Assembly (NCBI GenBank): GCA_031315865.1
Contig: JALDRJ010000002.1
Span: forward strand, 2,082,001-2,146,000
DNA: 64,000 bases
Direction of reading: 5' to 3'
Source of the DNA: Nitrospirales bacterium
GTDB taxonomy: Bacteria > Nitrospirota > Nitrospiria > Nitrospirales > UBA8639
The position numbers and the translations under genes are program-made. Under the pieces are notes generated by a model. The model saw only the letters and a list, made by a program, of their open reading frames with translations. It was not told where the DNA came from and searched no databases. Numbering within the stretch: the stretch's first letter is position 1; each line of letters begins with the position of its first letter. Positions 52,490 through 61,858 of the stretch are shown here, piece after piece.

Positions 52490-55009
52490 TTATATGGTAG
52501 AAGGGACTGCTGTGTTTGTTGGTGAAGTTTTTGTGATCAGGTCTATGGCTAAAGTGTGTTGACCATTGATCGATAAACGATGATCCTCATGGTTTCTCGG
52601 CTCGATGATGGGTTCAAAAATAGCGTTGACATCGAATGCATTTGGAGCATTTGCACGATTCTCACCAGGAGAAAAAATCTTTTTACCGATGTGATAACCA
52701 AGTGTGCGATAATTTTCGAAGCGGGCTTCATCGAACAATTGGTTCAACGTTGAATCATGAGGGAATTTCGGGTTTTTCTTTTGATATTGAATAATGTCAA
52801 TGGGTAAATCGGAAAACATCATGGGTTTGAAATAGATAAGCGTGCCATACTCTTTTTCCCCCTCTTCTTTTAATGGATAGACGATTTTTCCAATCGCGCA
52901 GTAGGCTTCGCTATATCCGTTGTTTCCGGGCTTTAAGCTTTCAGGGTTAAACTCTTCAATTTCGACTCCAAAATCAATACGAATTTTTCGTAGCGTGCCT
53001 TCGAGGTCTTCAAATAGTGAATCTTTATCATGTCCTGCGTCCGACACGATGATATAGCGGCATCGTCGTTGTATGAGAGCATACAAGCCGAGATTCTCAA
53101 AATGCCCGCCATCGGAAAGGTTGACATAAGGTGTGTGTCGACTGGTGAGTGCGAATAATTCAAGGAAGAATGTTTTTAATAAGTCGCCGACCCCAGGAAG
53201 TTCTTGGGGGTTTGGTTCCCAAGAACCGAGTCGTATATTCAGTAAGGCCATCAAGATCCCAAGGGGACGGCTCGTGTACATTCCCATTTGTGGGCCTGCG
53301 GCCGCACCGGAAATCGCCATGGCCGTCGCGACGTCCATCTCTCCTGATGCATATTCTTTTGTGTCCCGCCAGCCGGTAGCTTTAGATCCGCAATAGTATC
53401 CAGAAAACTCAAAGAGATGAGACTTGCGTCCACGTAATCTGTTTTCTTTGTCGCAATCGCCGGTTAAGTTGATTGCGGCGTTGATCAAGTGATAGGGAGC
53501 CGAAAATGTTTGGTTGTCAGTTAGTTTCTTGTCAGAAAGATGAGGATAGAGCTCTCTGAGCAGCAGATCATGGTCCGGAACAAACTCATTAGACGTGCCT
53601 TGAGCACTTGACAGGTAGGCTTGTGCGAGTCGGTCTCGGTAGAAGAAATGGAGTGAAGCTCGATTTGGATCGAGAAAAAGAAATGCAACGATCATCGTTA
53701 CAAACGAAAGTACAGCGGCCGGTATTTTATGATGGAGATAAAAGTTTAACAGGGTTAATCCCAATAGTACTAAGAATATTACAACTCCAGCTTTTCCTAA
53801 GAATAGAGAAAGTTGGTTGATCCATTTTTTCTCCCAATTTCGGTTGGCACTGAGTGTTAGCAGTAGAGAAAGGAGTAGTGATAATGCTGCTATATGATAA
53901 ATGAATTCCTCCATGTTCCTTCCCAGTAAATAGACCCAAATGTTTGGAGAGAGAGCGACAAGTGTCGGTAGGATATTGATGAGAAAAACAATGAATGTTG
54001 CCATGAGCGTATATGCTTGAAGACGGGCAAGTCTTTCACGACGTTTGGCTTGTCCAGCTTTGCATCTGAGCGGGTCGGTACTGCCTTTAGATGATCCATT
54101 TCCATTCGAGCCTCCATTGGTTTTTGTGAATCCTAAATAGACCAGGATCTCGATGAAAAAGAATGCAAGTAATCCAGCGTCAACCGCGACGAGAATTCGG
54201 TGTAATCCGCTGGGGGCCCATGCACCGAAAAACCAACAACGAAGTCCCTTGTCCTCAATGAGAAAAGACCACAAATTCATATCAGTTTGACAGTTCGAGG
54301 GCTTCCAATTTTTCATGAGCTCTTCTTGCCAGAAGGCGTTGTTTTGCCATCCACCCGTCGAAAAATCCCAGGAGATAACGATGGAAGCCAGGTCGAGAAT
54401 TCCAGCCGCGAGGATCAGGACTGACGCTGGGACAGGAAGGAGAACAAGCAGTCCGCTGAGATATGTTCCGACAAGGTGCCAAGTGTGAAGTGAAAACAGA
54501 CCGCTTTGTGGCGCGAGGAACTTACTATGATTGCGAAGATGCCGAACTTCCGGCCGTTCTTCTCCAGTTTGTCCTTCTTGAGCTGGATAAGCAAAAGGAA
54601 ATCTCGTTCCCTCTAACTGGCTCTCTTCTTCGCATAAATGCTTTGTGAGGCAGCTACCGATATAGCTCCCTCCAGACACCGTCGACAGGTAATCGATGTA
54701 TTTAAGCAGTTTAACTCGTGCGAGCGATTGGAGGAGTCCTAAGTTAAAGGTTGCTGAACGGATCCCTCCTCCGGAGAGAGCCAATCCAACGAGATTGGCA
54801 TCGACTGTGGGTTCATTGAATTCCGATGTTCGTTCTGGGCGAGGCCAGCGGTGTTTGAGGTATCGTTCCCACTCTGTTTTCCATAGTTTGTCGCTGTTGG
54901 TTCCTTCAATATAAGTGTCGTGTTCTTTTGTTTCAGACTTTCCGAGCGATTGGAGTTTCTTGAGATACCTTTTGGGAAGCTCGAACATAGTTTTGGTTGT
55001 TCGTTTCAT
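52490..55009 (-). CDS. patatin-like phospholipase with a membrane-domain insert
   Basis: An 839-residue protein with a split patatin domain. The oxyanion loop 'ALSGGGIRSATFNLGLLQSL' (77-96) and nucleophile S112 in 'LSTVSGGSYIGS' lie at the front. Then some 290 residues (about 175-465) hold eight or so predicted membrane helices (for example 'LSGLLVLLPVPASVLILAAG' and 'VVIFLVLLGLTLLNFYL'). The catalytic Asp is in the late 'LSDGGHFENLGLYALIQRR'. It should be an inner-membrane-anchored lipid hydrolase. The DUF2235 lipase gene follows immediately upstream on the same strand; both split the carbohydrate island. Confidence 0.8.
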   Translation of the reverse strand: MKRTTKTMFELPKRYLKKLQSLGKSETKEHDTYIEGTNSDKLWKTEWERYLKHRWPRPERTSEFNEPTVDANLVGLALSGGGIRSATFNLGLLQSLARVKLLKYIDYLSTVSGGSYIGSCLTKHLCEEESQLEGTRFPFAYPAQEGQTGEERPEVRHLRNHSKFLAPQSGLFSLHTWHLVGTYLSGLLVLLPVPASVLILAAGILDLASIVISWDFSTGGWQNNAFWQEELMKNWKPSNCQTDMNLWSFLIEDKGLRCWFFGAWAPSGLHRILVAVDAGLLAFFFIEILVYLGFTKTNGGSNGNGSSKGSTDPLRCKAGQAKRRERLARLQAYTLMATFIVFLINILPTLVALSPNIWVYLLGRNMEEFIYHIAALSLLLSLLLTLSANRNWEKKWINQLSLFLGKAGVVIFLVLLGLTLLNFYLHHKIPAAVLSFVTMIVAFLFLDPNRASLHFFYRDRLAQAYLSSAQGTSNEFVPDHDLLLRELYPHLSDKKLTDNQTFSAPYHLINAAINLTGDCDKENRLRGRKSHLFEFSGYYCGSKATGWRDTKEYASGEMDVATAMAISGAAAGPQMGMYTSRPLGILMALLNIRLGSWEPNPQELPGVGDLLKTFFLELFALTSRHTPYVNLSDGGHFENLGLYALIQRRCRYIIVSDAGHDKDSLFEDLEGTLRKIRIDFGVEIEEFNPESLKPGNNGYSEAYCAIGKIVYPLKEEGEKEYGTLIYFKPMMFSDLPIDIIQYQKKNPKFPHDSTLNQLFDEARFENYRTLGYHIGKKIFSPGENRANAPNAFDVNAIFEPIIEPRNHEDHRLSINGQHTLAIDLITKTSPTNTAVPSTI

Positions 55010-55070
55010 GGGCGGTTCACGGTGAAGGAGTAGGCTTACATGTGCAATCGTATATCGTGCCTGGCATATG

Positions 55071-57416
55071 TTAACTACGGCTTAGCGCTTCATCATAGGA
55101 ACGACTTGCCAGCCCGGTCGGTGCCGGACTATCAATCGGTTCAATCGTGATCGACGCATGACCGTGATTGTTCTTGTAAAACATTTGCCATGGTTCAGGT
55201 CCGGGCAGAATAGAATCGTTAATAAACAAAAAGAGTTCTCCGTCCCGTCGGGCTTTGAGTTCAGTGATTAATGTGGATGTCTGAATAGTAGTATTTTGGG
55301 ATGAGTGAGAGGGGGACGCTGTCGGATGAAGTGGGTATTCGTCGCTCCCTTGACTGCCGATCCGCGCGATGGGCTTAACCCACGGTTCACCAAGGTGACG
55401 GCGTAAGAGGAGTCCTCCATACATTGGAGGCGTCATCTTCTCCCATGTAAATCCATTCATATCTGTTGGAATGCCATTATCATTCCATGGCGCTTGCTCG
55501 TTCATGGAGAAGGTGAGCCGATAGTGTTGACCGGCTTTGAGCCGAATTCCGCTGGCCCAGCATAAGGCATTCGTCGAGAAGACGCCTGCGTTGATAGCTT
55601 CTGAAGCCATCCGCGATTCTTGTGTCTTTTGGCAAATCAACCCACCCGAGTTCATCATCGAAAATATGATGTGACTGGTCCCTTGGACGATGAGGATCAC
55701 AGAGACCAGTCCGGCGGCAAACGGCAGCACCCGTTGTTTCATGAGCTTGAAGAAGGCCTGGTACAGCCAGTGCGTTCGAAATCGATAGATGGCGTTGTCG
55801 CGGAAAGTCGCTGTGGTTGTTGAAGATTCCGTGGGGTGCGTGAATGGCTTCCACAGGGTTCGCATGCGGTCCGTGATGGAAACCTGTATGTGGCATCCGA
55901 TGGAAATAAGGCCGATGAGAAGAAGCACGAGGGTTCCTAATGTGCCGGGATGGCTCTTGAACGCTTCAAGCCAAGGCTGTAGTAGATTGGGGAGAAATGC
56001 GCCAATGATGGTGATGATTGGCGAGAGTGCGCACAGGGTTCCTGTGCAGGCTTCTGTTGCCGGCCTGTAGAGCGGAAAGGCAAGTAGTCCTCCGGAAACG
56101 AAGACCGAGGCAAAATAGGCGATGCGTTTGCACCACACGAGATTCCACACGGATTCCTGCCATTGCGCTCGGGATTGAGCTGTTGAGGCGTGTTCGATCA
56201 AGGTTGACGACGGTTCATCTTTCACGGGTTGATCGATGATTCGTCCATCGGCGGTCACGACGGCATAGTGTGCTGGAAGTCCGATAGGGGCATAGGCATC
56301 GATTCCTGCGCGAATGCGTTGGATGACACTTTCGTGAATTTTGGGATACGCAATCTTGATGGGATCGTCACGGTCGTCATCGTTGTGTATCAGGCATTCC
56401 AACTTCCTTGGAAGGTACCGATAGGCTCCACCCAACCCCTGTCTGGCATCGTAAATTTTTCCCAGGGGATTGGTTTGTTCTCGAATGCGTTTCGCATCAT
56501 GTTCTTTAAACCGAAGTCCTTTTCGTTCAGCTTCTTGCATCATCCATGCTAGAGAGACATAGGATAACCCGTCATCGGGATATCCACCTCCGACATTGGT
56601 ATGCGCCCCGGCGAACCAGACTTGTGCCACTCGTGTATCTTCGATGTAATGGGCAGGGTTTTGCGCGTTTTCTCGCGCGTGTAGTTCGCTTAACAGTTGA
56701 GGGTGAAAGGAGTTGCGCTCATCGTCGAGTGCGAGGGCATGACAAACTCGATCCACATTTTTATCAAGAATGTGTTTCGGCCGTATCGGAAACACGGCAT
56801 CCCACGCACGTGTTAATTCGTCGATGGGCAATCCGTACGCAGCTACGGTGTCCCACAAGCCGAGGAAGGTGATTGGAGGCCCGATTTGTGCGTCCGTTGT
56901 CGGGTATGATTCACGAAATGTATCTGCGATTTTCTGCATTCCCATCTGTCTGGCTAGTGCCTTCAGATTATGTTTGTAGTGCCCACGCTGGCACAGGCGT
57001 CTGTGCTTGTTAAAGGCATTGGTGGCGAGTTTCCGGAGTTTTCGAGTGTTTTGAGCAGTTATGAGCCCTTGACATCTGACGAGCTCAGACAGCACACGGA
57101 TAGTAAACGCCCCTCGGCTAAAGCCAAAACAATAAATCTGGTCACCGGGCTTGTAGTTCCAGGAGAGAAATGTGTAGAGATCGATCACATTGCGTTTCAG
57201 CCCCCATCCGAATGCTCCGCCAAGCAAGGCCAGCGGTTTAAACGCTGAGGTGCCGACGCCATCATCATAATAAGCAATCTGCGTCGGCCGATCTGGACAG
57301 GAATCATCAGGGCCTGAAAGATCCAAGGCTTGATAGAGCCTCCAGACATTCGTTTTAAAGAGCTTGGCTGAGCTGTTCCCAGTTCCATCTGAAAATACGA
57401 CAATGTGTTTGCTCAT
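55071..57416 (-). CDS. DUF2235 alpha/beta-hydrolase with membrane segment (Tle1-like)
   Basis: A 781-residue protein. Residues 1 to about 350 are a DUF2235 domain: 'IVVFSDGTGNSSAK' (5-18), nucleophile S100 in 'CFGFSRGAFTIR', 'FLGLWDTVAAYGLPID' and 'VWFAGAHTNVGGGYPDDGLS'. This fold includes the Tle1 phospholipases of type VI secretion. Four membrane helices follow between about 430 and 610 ('FASVFVSGGLLAFPLY', 'LVLLLIGLISIGCHI', 'AGLVSVILIVQGTSHIIF'), then a C-terminal soluble region. No VgrG, PAAR or immunity gene is seen, so a secreted-effector role is not supported. The start at 57416 has GAGGATC upstream. Confidence 0.78.
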   Translation of the reverse strand: MSKHIVVFSDGTGNSSAKLFKTNVWRLYQALDLSGPDDSCPDRPTQIAYYDDGVGTSAFKPLALLGGAFGWGLKRNVIDLYTFLSWNYKPGDQIYCFGFSRGAFTIRVLSELVRCQGLITAQNTRKLRKLATNAFNKHRRLCQRGHYKHNLKALARQMGMQKIADTFRESYPTTDAQIGPPITFLGLWDTVAAYGLPIDELTRAWDAVFPIRPKHILDKNVDRVCHALALDDERNSFHPQLLSELHARENAQNPAHYIEDTRVAQVWFAGAHTNVGGGYPDDGLSYVSLAWMMQEAERKGLRFKEHDAKRIREQTNPLGKIYDARQGLGGAYRYLPRKLECLIHNDDDRDDPIKIAYPKIHESVIQRIRAGIDAYAPIGLPAHYAVVTADGRIIDQPVKDEPSSTLIEHASTAQSRAQWQESVWNLVWCKRIAYFASVFVSGGLLAFPLYRPATEACTGTLCALSPIITIIGAFLPNLLQPWLEAFKSHPGTLGTLVLLLIGLISIGCHIQVSITDRMRTLWKPFTHPTESSTTTATFRDNAIYRFRTHWLYQAFFKLMKQRVLPFAAGLVSVILIVQGTSHIIFSMMNSGGLICQKTQESRMASEAINAGVFSTNALCWASGIRLKAGQHYRLTFSMNEQAPWNDNGIPTDMNGFTWEKMTPPMYGGLLLRRHLGEPWVKPIARIGSQGSDEYPLHPTASPSHSSQNTTIQTSTLITELKARRDGELFLFINDSILPGPEPWQMFYKNNHGHASITIEPIDSPAPTGLASRSYDEALSRS

Positions 57417-57600
57417 CCGATCCTCGTTGTATGACAGTGCGATTAAAGTCCTGTGTATTGATGAATTTTGAAACTGCAAGAAAGATTCCCCAGGAATCTA
57501 CGAGAGCGGAGAAAAAGTTTTTCTGAGAATGTTGGAAATTTTCAAGAATGACGTGTGGCTGAGAGGCCAGGTGCGATTCATTCGGGATGATCCGTTATTG

Positions 57601-57625
57601 AAAAAGATACAGGACGTATCCTTTT
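57601..57625 (-). terminator. Rho-independent terminator after sthA
   Basis: On the minus strand GGATAC pairs with GTATCT's partner arm (GATAC/GTATC, five-base loop GTCCT) with flanking A- and T-tracts (AAAAG before, TTTTT after). It lies about 55 bases past the sthA stop. Confidence 0.55.
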
Positions 57626-57680
57626 GGTAAGCGATTATGCGTAGCGATGGGGTATTGGCCCATCGAAAATGCTCGTAATT

Positions 57681-59087
57681 TTACAGGCGGCGTTGCTTGG
57701 TGATGTCGAGCGCGGCCACGCGGTAGGCTTCTGCCAGCGTGGGAAAGTTGAAGATATTTTCTACGAAACTATCAATGTTCACATGATGCAATAAGCCCAT
57801 CTGACCGATATGAATCAACTCGGTCGCGCCTTCTCCCACGATGTGTACCCCGAGGAGTTTTTCTCCCTTGGGGTCGGCGACCATTTTTAACATTCCCATC
57901 GTCATTCCGGATATTTGCCCGCGGGCGATTTCTTTGAATCGGGATCGTCCGACGAGCGATCCACCGAATTTTTTGACCGCTTCGTCTTCGCTGAGCCCCA
58001 CACTCGACATTTCTGGGATCGTGTAGATGCCCATGGGAATGTTTTCAGGATTGACGCCAGGAGAGATTCCCAGGGCATGGCACGTGGCGCGTCGTCCCTG
58101 TTCCATCGAACACGAGGCAAGGGAGGGAGGGCCAATCACGTCTCCGACTGCGTAGATATGCGACACATCGGTTTGACAGTCGGCATTCACGGGAATGAGA
58201 CCTCGATTGGTGGGAGTCAATCCAGCGGCTTCAATATTGAGGTATGTGATATTGGCGATGCGTCCGAGGGCGACGAGCAGTTTTTCGCTTTCGACCGTAT
58301 CTCCGTTCTCGAAAGTCGTGATGACTTTGGAATACCCGTCCCAATGAGCTTCCTTGATTTTCTGGTCTCCTCGATACGTTCCACCAGTAGCTTGAAATGC
58401 TTCACAAAATTCGTCGGTGAGTTCTTTGTCGAGAAATCGAAGTGGGCGGTCTGATGCGTCGATCATCGTGACCTGGACTCCCAAGAGCGCAAAGATTGAG
58501 GCATATTCACTCGCGATCACGCCTCCGCCCAAGACAGTCAGAGACTTTGGAAGATAGACCAGCGAAAGAATGGAATCGCTGTCGAGAATGTTCTCATGAT
58601 CGACTGGAACATTGTCTGGAACCCGGGGGCTTGATCCAGTTCCGATCACGATAACATCAGCGGTAAGCGTATGGGATTTTCCGTTAATCCCTTTCACTTG
58701 CACTTCGTGGTCGGAGAGAAACTTTGCGCGGCCGTGAATACAGTCAATATGGTTCCTTCCGATTTGTTCCTTCATATATGTCCCATGGGCTTTCACGACT
58801 TGCTCTAATCGTTTCATGAGACTCGCGATTTTGATGTCATCCCGCATCTTGAATTCGAATACTTCTGTCGTGCGTTGAAAACGCACCATTTGTAGCGCGC
58901 TCTCCCGAAGAGTCTTGCTCGGGATTGTCCCTTGGTACACACACGATCCGCCGACTTCCCGGTTCTGCTCGATCAGTGCTGTGCGTTTACCGGCTTTGGC
59001 TCCCTGAATGGCGGCTTTTTGCCCAGCGGGTCCGCTGCCGATGACCAGGATATCGTAGTGGGTATCCGTGTTCATAAAATCATGCAT
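57681..59087 (-). CDS. sthA: soluble pyridine nucleotide transhydrogenase SthA
   Basis: A 468-residue flavoprotein of the disulfide-reductase fold. The FAD motif is 'DILVIGSGPAGQKAAIQG' and the NAD(P) motif 'SLTVLGGGVIASEYASIFAL'. The redox pair of dihydrolipoamide dehydrogenase is broken ('EVGGSCVYQGTIPSKTLR', second Cys replaced by Thr), as in SthA/UdhA, so it passes hydride between NADH and NADPH rather than using a disulfide. In this context it balances the NADPH from Zwf/Gnd. Its start overlaps the HDOD gene by 16 bases. A start four codons later (59075) is also possible. Confidence 0.9.
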   Translation of the reverse strand: MHDFMNTDTHYDILVIGSGPAGQKAAIQGAKAGKRTALIEQNREVGGSCVYQGTIPSKTLRESALQMVRFQRTTEVFEFKMRDDIKIASLMKRLEQVVKAHGTYMKEQIGRNHIDCIHGRAKFLSDHEVQVKGINGKSHTLTADVIVIGTGSSPRVPDNVPVDHENILDSDSILSLVYLPKSLTVLGGGVIASEYASIFALLGVQVTMIDASDRPLRFLDKELTDEFCEAFQATGGTYRGDQKIKEAHWDGYSKVITTFENGDTVESEKLLVALGRIANITYLNIEAAGLTPTNRGLIPVNADCQTDVSHIYAVGDVIGPPSLASCSMEQGRRATCHALGISPGVNPENIPMGIYTIPEMSSVGLSEDEAVKKFGGSLVGRSRFKEIARGQISGMTMGMLKMVADPKGEKLLGVHIVGEGATELIHIGQMGLLHHVNIDSFVENIFNFPTLAEAYRVAALDITKQRRL

Positions 59088-59947
59088 TCCACGCTAGAAT
59101 CGATCGAATCGTGTAGCTCGAGTAAGGCGTCCATGTCTTCTGGATAAAAATTTAAATCCTGGACGACGGGCAACGTGCGGAGCGCGTCTTCGTCAATGCT
59201 CATCGGGTCAAGATGGAAAGAGGCCATTGTGCTCGCGAGACATGTAATGATCGCGCCTTTGGTCGGAGATGTTGATTGCGTATAGGCCTGCTCTTGGTGC
59301 AAACGAATGGTTTCACGCACGGGTTCCGGCAGCTTCCAGCTTTCGGCCAACTGCGAGCCAATCGGCACGTATGATTCATCCATTAATTGTTCGATCATCG
59401 GCCATGTGGGGTGAAGGTTCCTGGGCTTTGAAATGCCAAGAACGATGTGCAGGACAACAGGCTTGCCGATTCCATGAAGGAGTCCGCATAGAAAGGCATT
59501 TTCGACATTGTGGCGAATTTTTCTGGCAATTTCTTTCCCGTATAGTCCCGTCATGAGGGCATGACGCCACAGTCCCTTGATTTCTTTTTCGAACCCCTTC
59601 ACATTGAACACTCCGGATTGGACTGAGACAGAGAAAGCAATCCCAGAGAGCATATTCAACCCGAGCCAAGCGATAGCCTGCTGCAACGAGGCGATTGGAG
59701 AACGAGGAAGATAAGCCGGCGAATTGGCGATGCGGAGAATCTGCCCTGCCAGGGCTTGGTCCTGTTGAATGAGAGATGATAATTTGGAGGGGTCAGCATT
59801 TGGATCATCGGCGACCAGCAGGACTTGATTCGCGACCTGAGGCAATAGTGGAAGGTCCAGGGTACCTCCTTCCAGCTGATCACAGATTTCCTGGCGAAGT
59901 TCTGCGAGTATTTCCTGATCAGTCGTGACAGATGCAGGGGGCGTCAT
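59072..59947 (-). CDS. HDOD domain protein
   Basis: A 291-residue cytosolic HDOD protein, a regulatory relative of HD phosphohydrolases that usually lacks catalytic residues. 'LPQVANQVLLVADDPNADPS', 'IQQDQALAGQILRIANSPAY' and 'ASLQQAIAWLGLNMLSGIAF' are the family blocks; 'NAFLCGLLHGIGKPVVL' replaces the true HD motif. HDOD proteins act as signalling scaffolds. The end overlaps sthA by 16 bases, so they are coupled, linking an unknown signal to redox balance. Confidence 0.85.
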   Translation of the reverse strand: MTPPASVTTDQEILAELRQEICDQLEGGTLDLPLLPQVANQVLLVADDPNADPSKLSSLIQQDQALAGQILRIANSPAYLPRSPIASLQQAIAWLGLNMLSGIAFSVSVQSGVFNVKGFEKEIKGLWRHALMTGLYGKEIARKIRHNVENAFLCGLLHGIGKPVVLHIVLGISKPRNLHPTWPMIEQLMDESYVPIGSQLAESWKLPEPVRETIRLHQEQAYTQSTSPTKGAIITCLASTMASFHLDPMSIDEDALRTLPVVQDLNFYPEDMDALLELHDSIDSSVECMIL

Positions 59948-60176
59948 GATCGTCTTGTCGGACGTTCCTCACTGCCTCTTAAGCGTCACAATAAAAGGGG
60001 ATATTCTATTTTATCGTGACGTGAAGATTGGCATTCGTCTTCCCGCAATAGGAAGATCATCTATGAGGCGGGAGGAAGCCGTGGGCTAGAAAACGGAATA
60101 TGCCGTGATCTAGGAAGAGGCAATGTCCTCTATGCGAAGTCTGAACGCTGGCGTCGAACCGGTTTGGCTTTCTACT

Positions 60177-61727
60177 CTAGACCTTTCGCCATTTTCTGCC
60201 ATCGGTTTCAATGAGCCGGTCGGCTTCGACCGGTCCCCAGGTTCCGGCCGGGTATTCAGGAAGCCATTTGGTGCCATGGGTTTCCCAGCCCTTTAAGATA
60301 TCGGTCACCCAGGTCCAGGACGCTTCCACGGCATCACGGCGCATAAACAGGGACGCATCACCGGTCATCACATCGAGCAAAAGCCGTTCATAGGCCTCAG
60401 GCGAAGGTTCGTCAAAGGCATCGCCATACTTAAAGTTCATGTCTACGGGGTGGGTCTTGGCCTTGCTCCCGGGTTGTTTCGAGATAATTCTGAGTGCCAT
60501 GCCTTCTTCCGGCTGAATGCGCAAGGTGAGTAAATTCGGGGCTTGCGCCGATTTGGGGTTCGCATTAAAGAGAATTTGCGGAATGTCTTTGAATTGCACC
60601 GCAATTTCCGATGCCCGTTTGGGCATCGCTTTTCCGGTACGGATGTAAAATGGAACGCCCGCCCATCGCCAATTTTCAACGAGCACTTTTAATGCCACAT
60701 AGGTTTCAGTCGTGGAATCTGGCTGGACTCCTTCTTCGCGTCGGTATCCTGGAACCTCTTTGCCGTGTATCGTTCCATGAGAATATTGTGCGCGAACAGT
60801 CATCGTCTCCACATCTTCCCCTCGAATAGGACGTAACCCACGCAAGACATCCATCCTGACATTGCGAACGACATCGGGGTCGAGGGAATACGGAGGTTCC
60901 ATCGCGATGAGACACAGAAGCTGCAGGATATGATTTTGAATCATGTCCCGTAACGCCCCGGCCTCTTCATAGTACGAGGCCCGTGTCCCCAAGGTTTCAG
61001 CTTCGCTTACCGTTATTTGTACGTGATCGATATAGCGATGGTTCCATATGGGTTCAAAGATCGCGTTCGCGAAACGCAGGACCATGATGTTTTGGACGGT
61101 TTCTTTCCCAAGGTAGTGATCGATGCGATAAATCTGTGATTCGTCAAAGACTCGGCCCGTGATGGTATTAATTTCCTTGGCCGACGCCAAATCACGCCCG
61201 ATGGGTTTTTCGATGATGACCCGTGAGTAGGGCGAGGGCTTGTGACTGTCATAAATCAGTCCGGCCTTGTGGAGACCTTCACATGCTGGTTGAAACGTGG
61301 TTGGCGGAACCGCGAGATAAAAAATTCGATTGCCAGGCAAATTGAGTTGTTGCTCGATTCCTTCTAATCGAGTTTTCATGTTGGTAAAGGTCGCGAGGTC
61401 GTCAATCTCTCCGTTCATGTAGAAGAGGCGATTCTGAAAATCTTTCCATTTTTCCTGGTTCAAGGTTTGCCGTGAAAATTTCTCGATACCGTTGCGAGCG
61501 ATTTCACCGAACTCCTCATCACTGAGGCGTTTCCGTCCGAGTCCCAGGACCGCGTAGTTTGCAGGGAGGAGCCCATCGAGTAAAAGATTATAAATAGCGG
61601 GTAAAAGCTTCCGGCGAGTTAAATCCCCTGACGCTCCAAAAATGACGAGCGTGCATGGCTCCGCCGGGGATGACGTCACGGTTTCAGACCGTGTAGGAGG
61701 TGGTTCAGTTACGGTGGTGGTTGCCAT
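60177..61727 (-). CDS. zwf: glucose-6-phosphate dehydrogenase
   Basis: A 516-residue Zwf. The nucleotide motif is 'VIFGASGDLTRRKLLPAIYN' (28-47), the active site 'YRIDHYLGKETVQNIMVLRF', and 'EKPIGRDLASAKEIN' is typical. It oxidises glucose-6-phosphate to 6-phosphogluconolactone, making NAD(P)H. It follows gnd on the same strand after about 130 bases. A 6-phosphogluconolactonase gene is not seen between them. A Thr/Ser/Pro-rich N-terminal extension (about 20 residues) precedes the fold. Confidence 0.95.
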   Translation of the reverse strand: MATTTVTEPPPTRSETVTSSPAEPCTLVIFGASGDLTRRKLLPAIYNLLLDGLLPANYAVLGLGRKRLSDEEFGEIARNGIEKFSRQTLNQEKWKDFQNRLFYMNGEIDDLATFTNMKTRLEGIEQQLNLPGNRIFYLAVPPTTFQPACEGLHKAGLIYDSHKPSPYSRVIIEKPIGRDLASAKEINTITGRVFDESQIYRIDHYLGKETVQNIMVLRFANAIFEPIWNHRYIDHVQITVSEAETLGTRASYYEEAGALRDMIQNHILQLLCLIAMEPPYSLDPDVVRNVRMDVLRGLRPIRGEDVETMTVRAQYSHGTIHGKEVPGYRREEGVQPDSTTETYVALKVLVENWRWAGVPFYIRTGKAMPKRASEIAVQFKDIPQILFNANPKSAQAPNLLTLRIQPEEGMALRIISKQPGSKAKTHPVDMNFKYGDAFDEPSPEAYERLLLDVMTGDASLFMRRDAVEASWTWVTDILKGWETHGTKWLPEYPAGTWGPVEADRLIETDGRKWRKV

Positions 61728-61858
61728 GTTGCACCTTATTATTAAGGTTAAAAAGTTGCCGGTGTGAACAACAACCGGGCTTGTATGAGACCAGAGAATA
61801 TAATCATTGTAAGATTTCAGCCTCGACCGTTTGGTCGGGGATGCAAATTTCTAGGATA

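Noticed and set aside
55071-57416. DUF2235 protein as a type VI secretion effector
   Set aside because: No VgrG, PAAR, Hcp or immunity gene is near and the protein has its own membrane helices.
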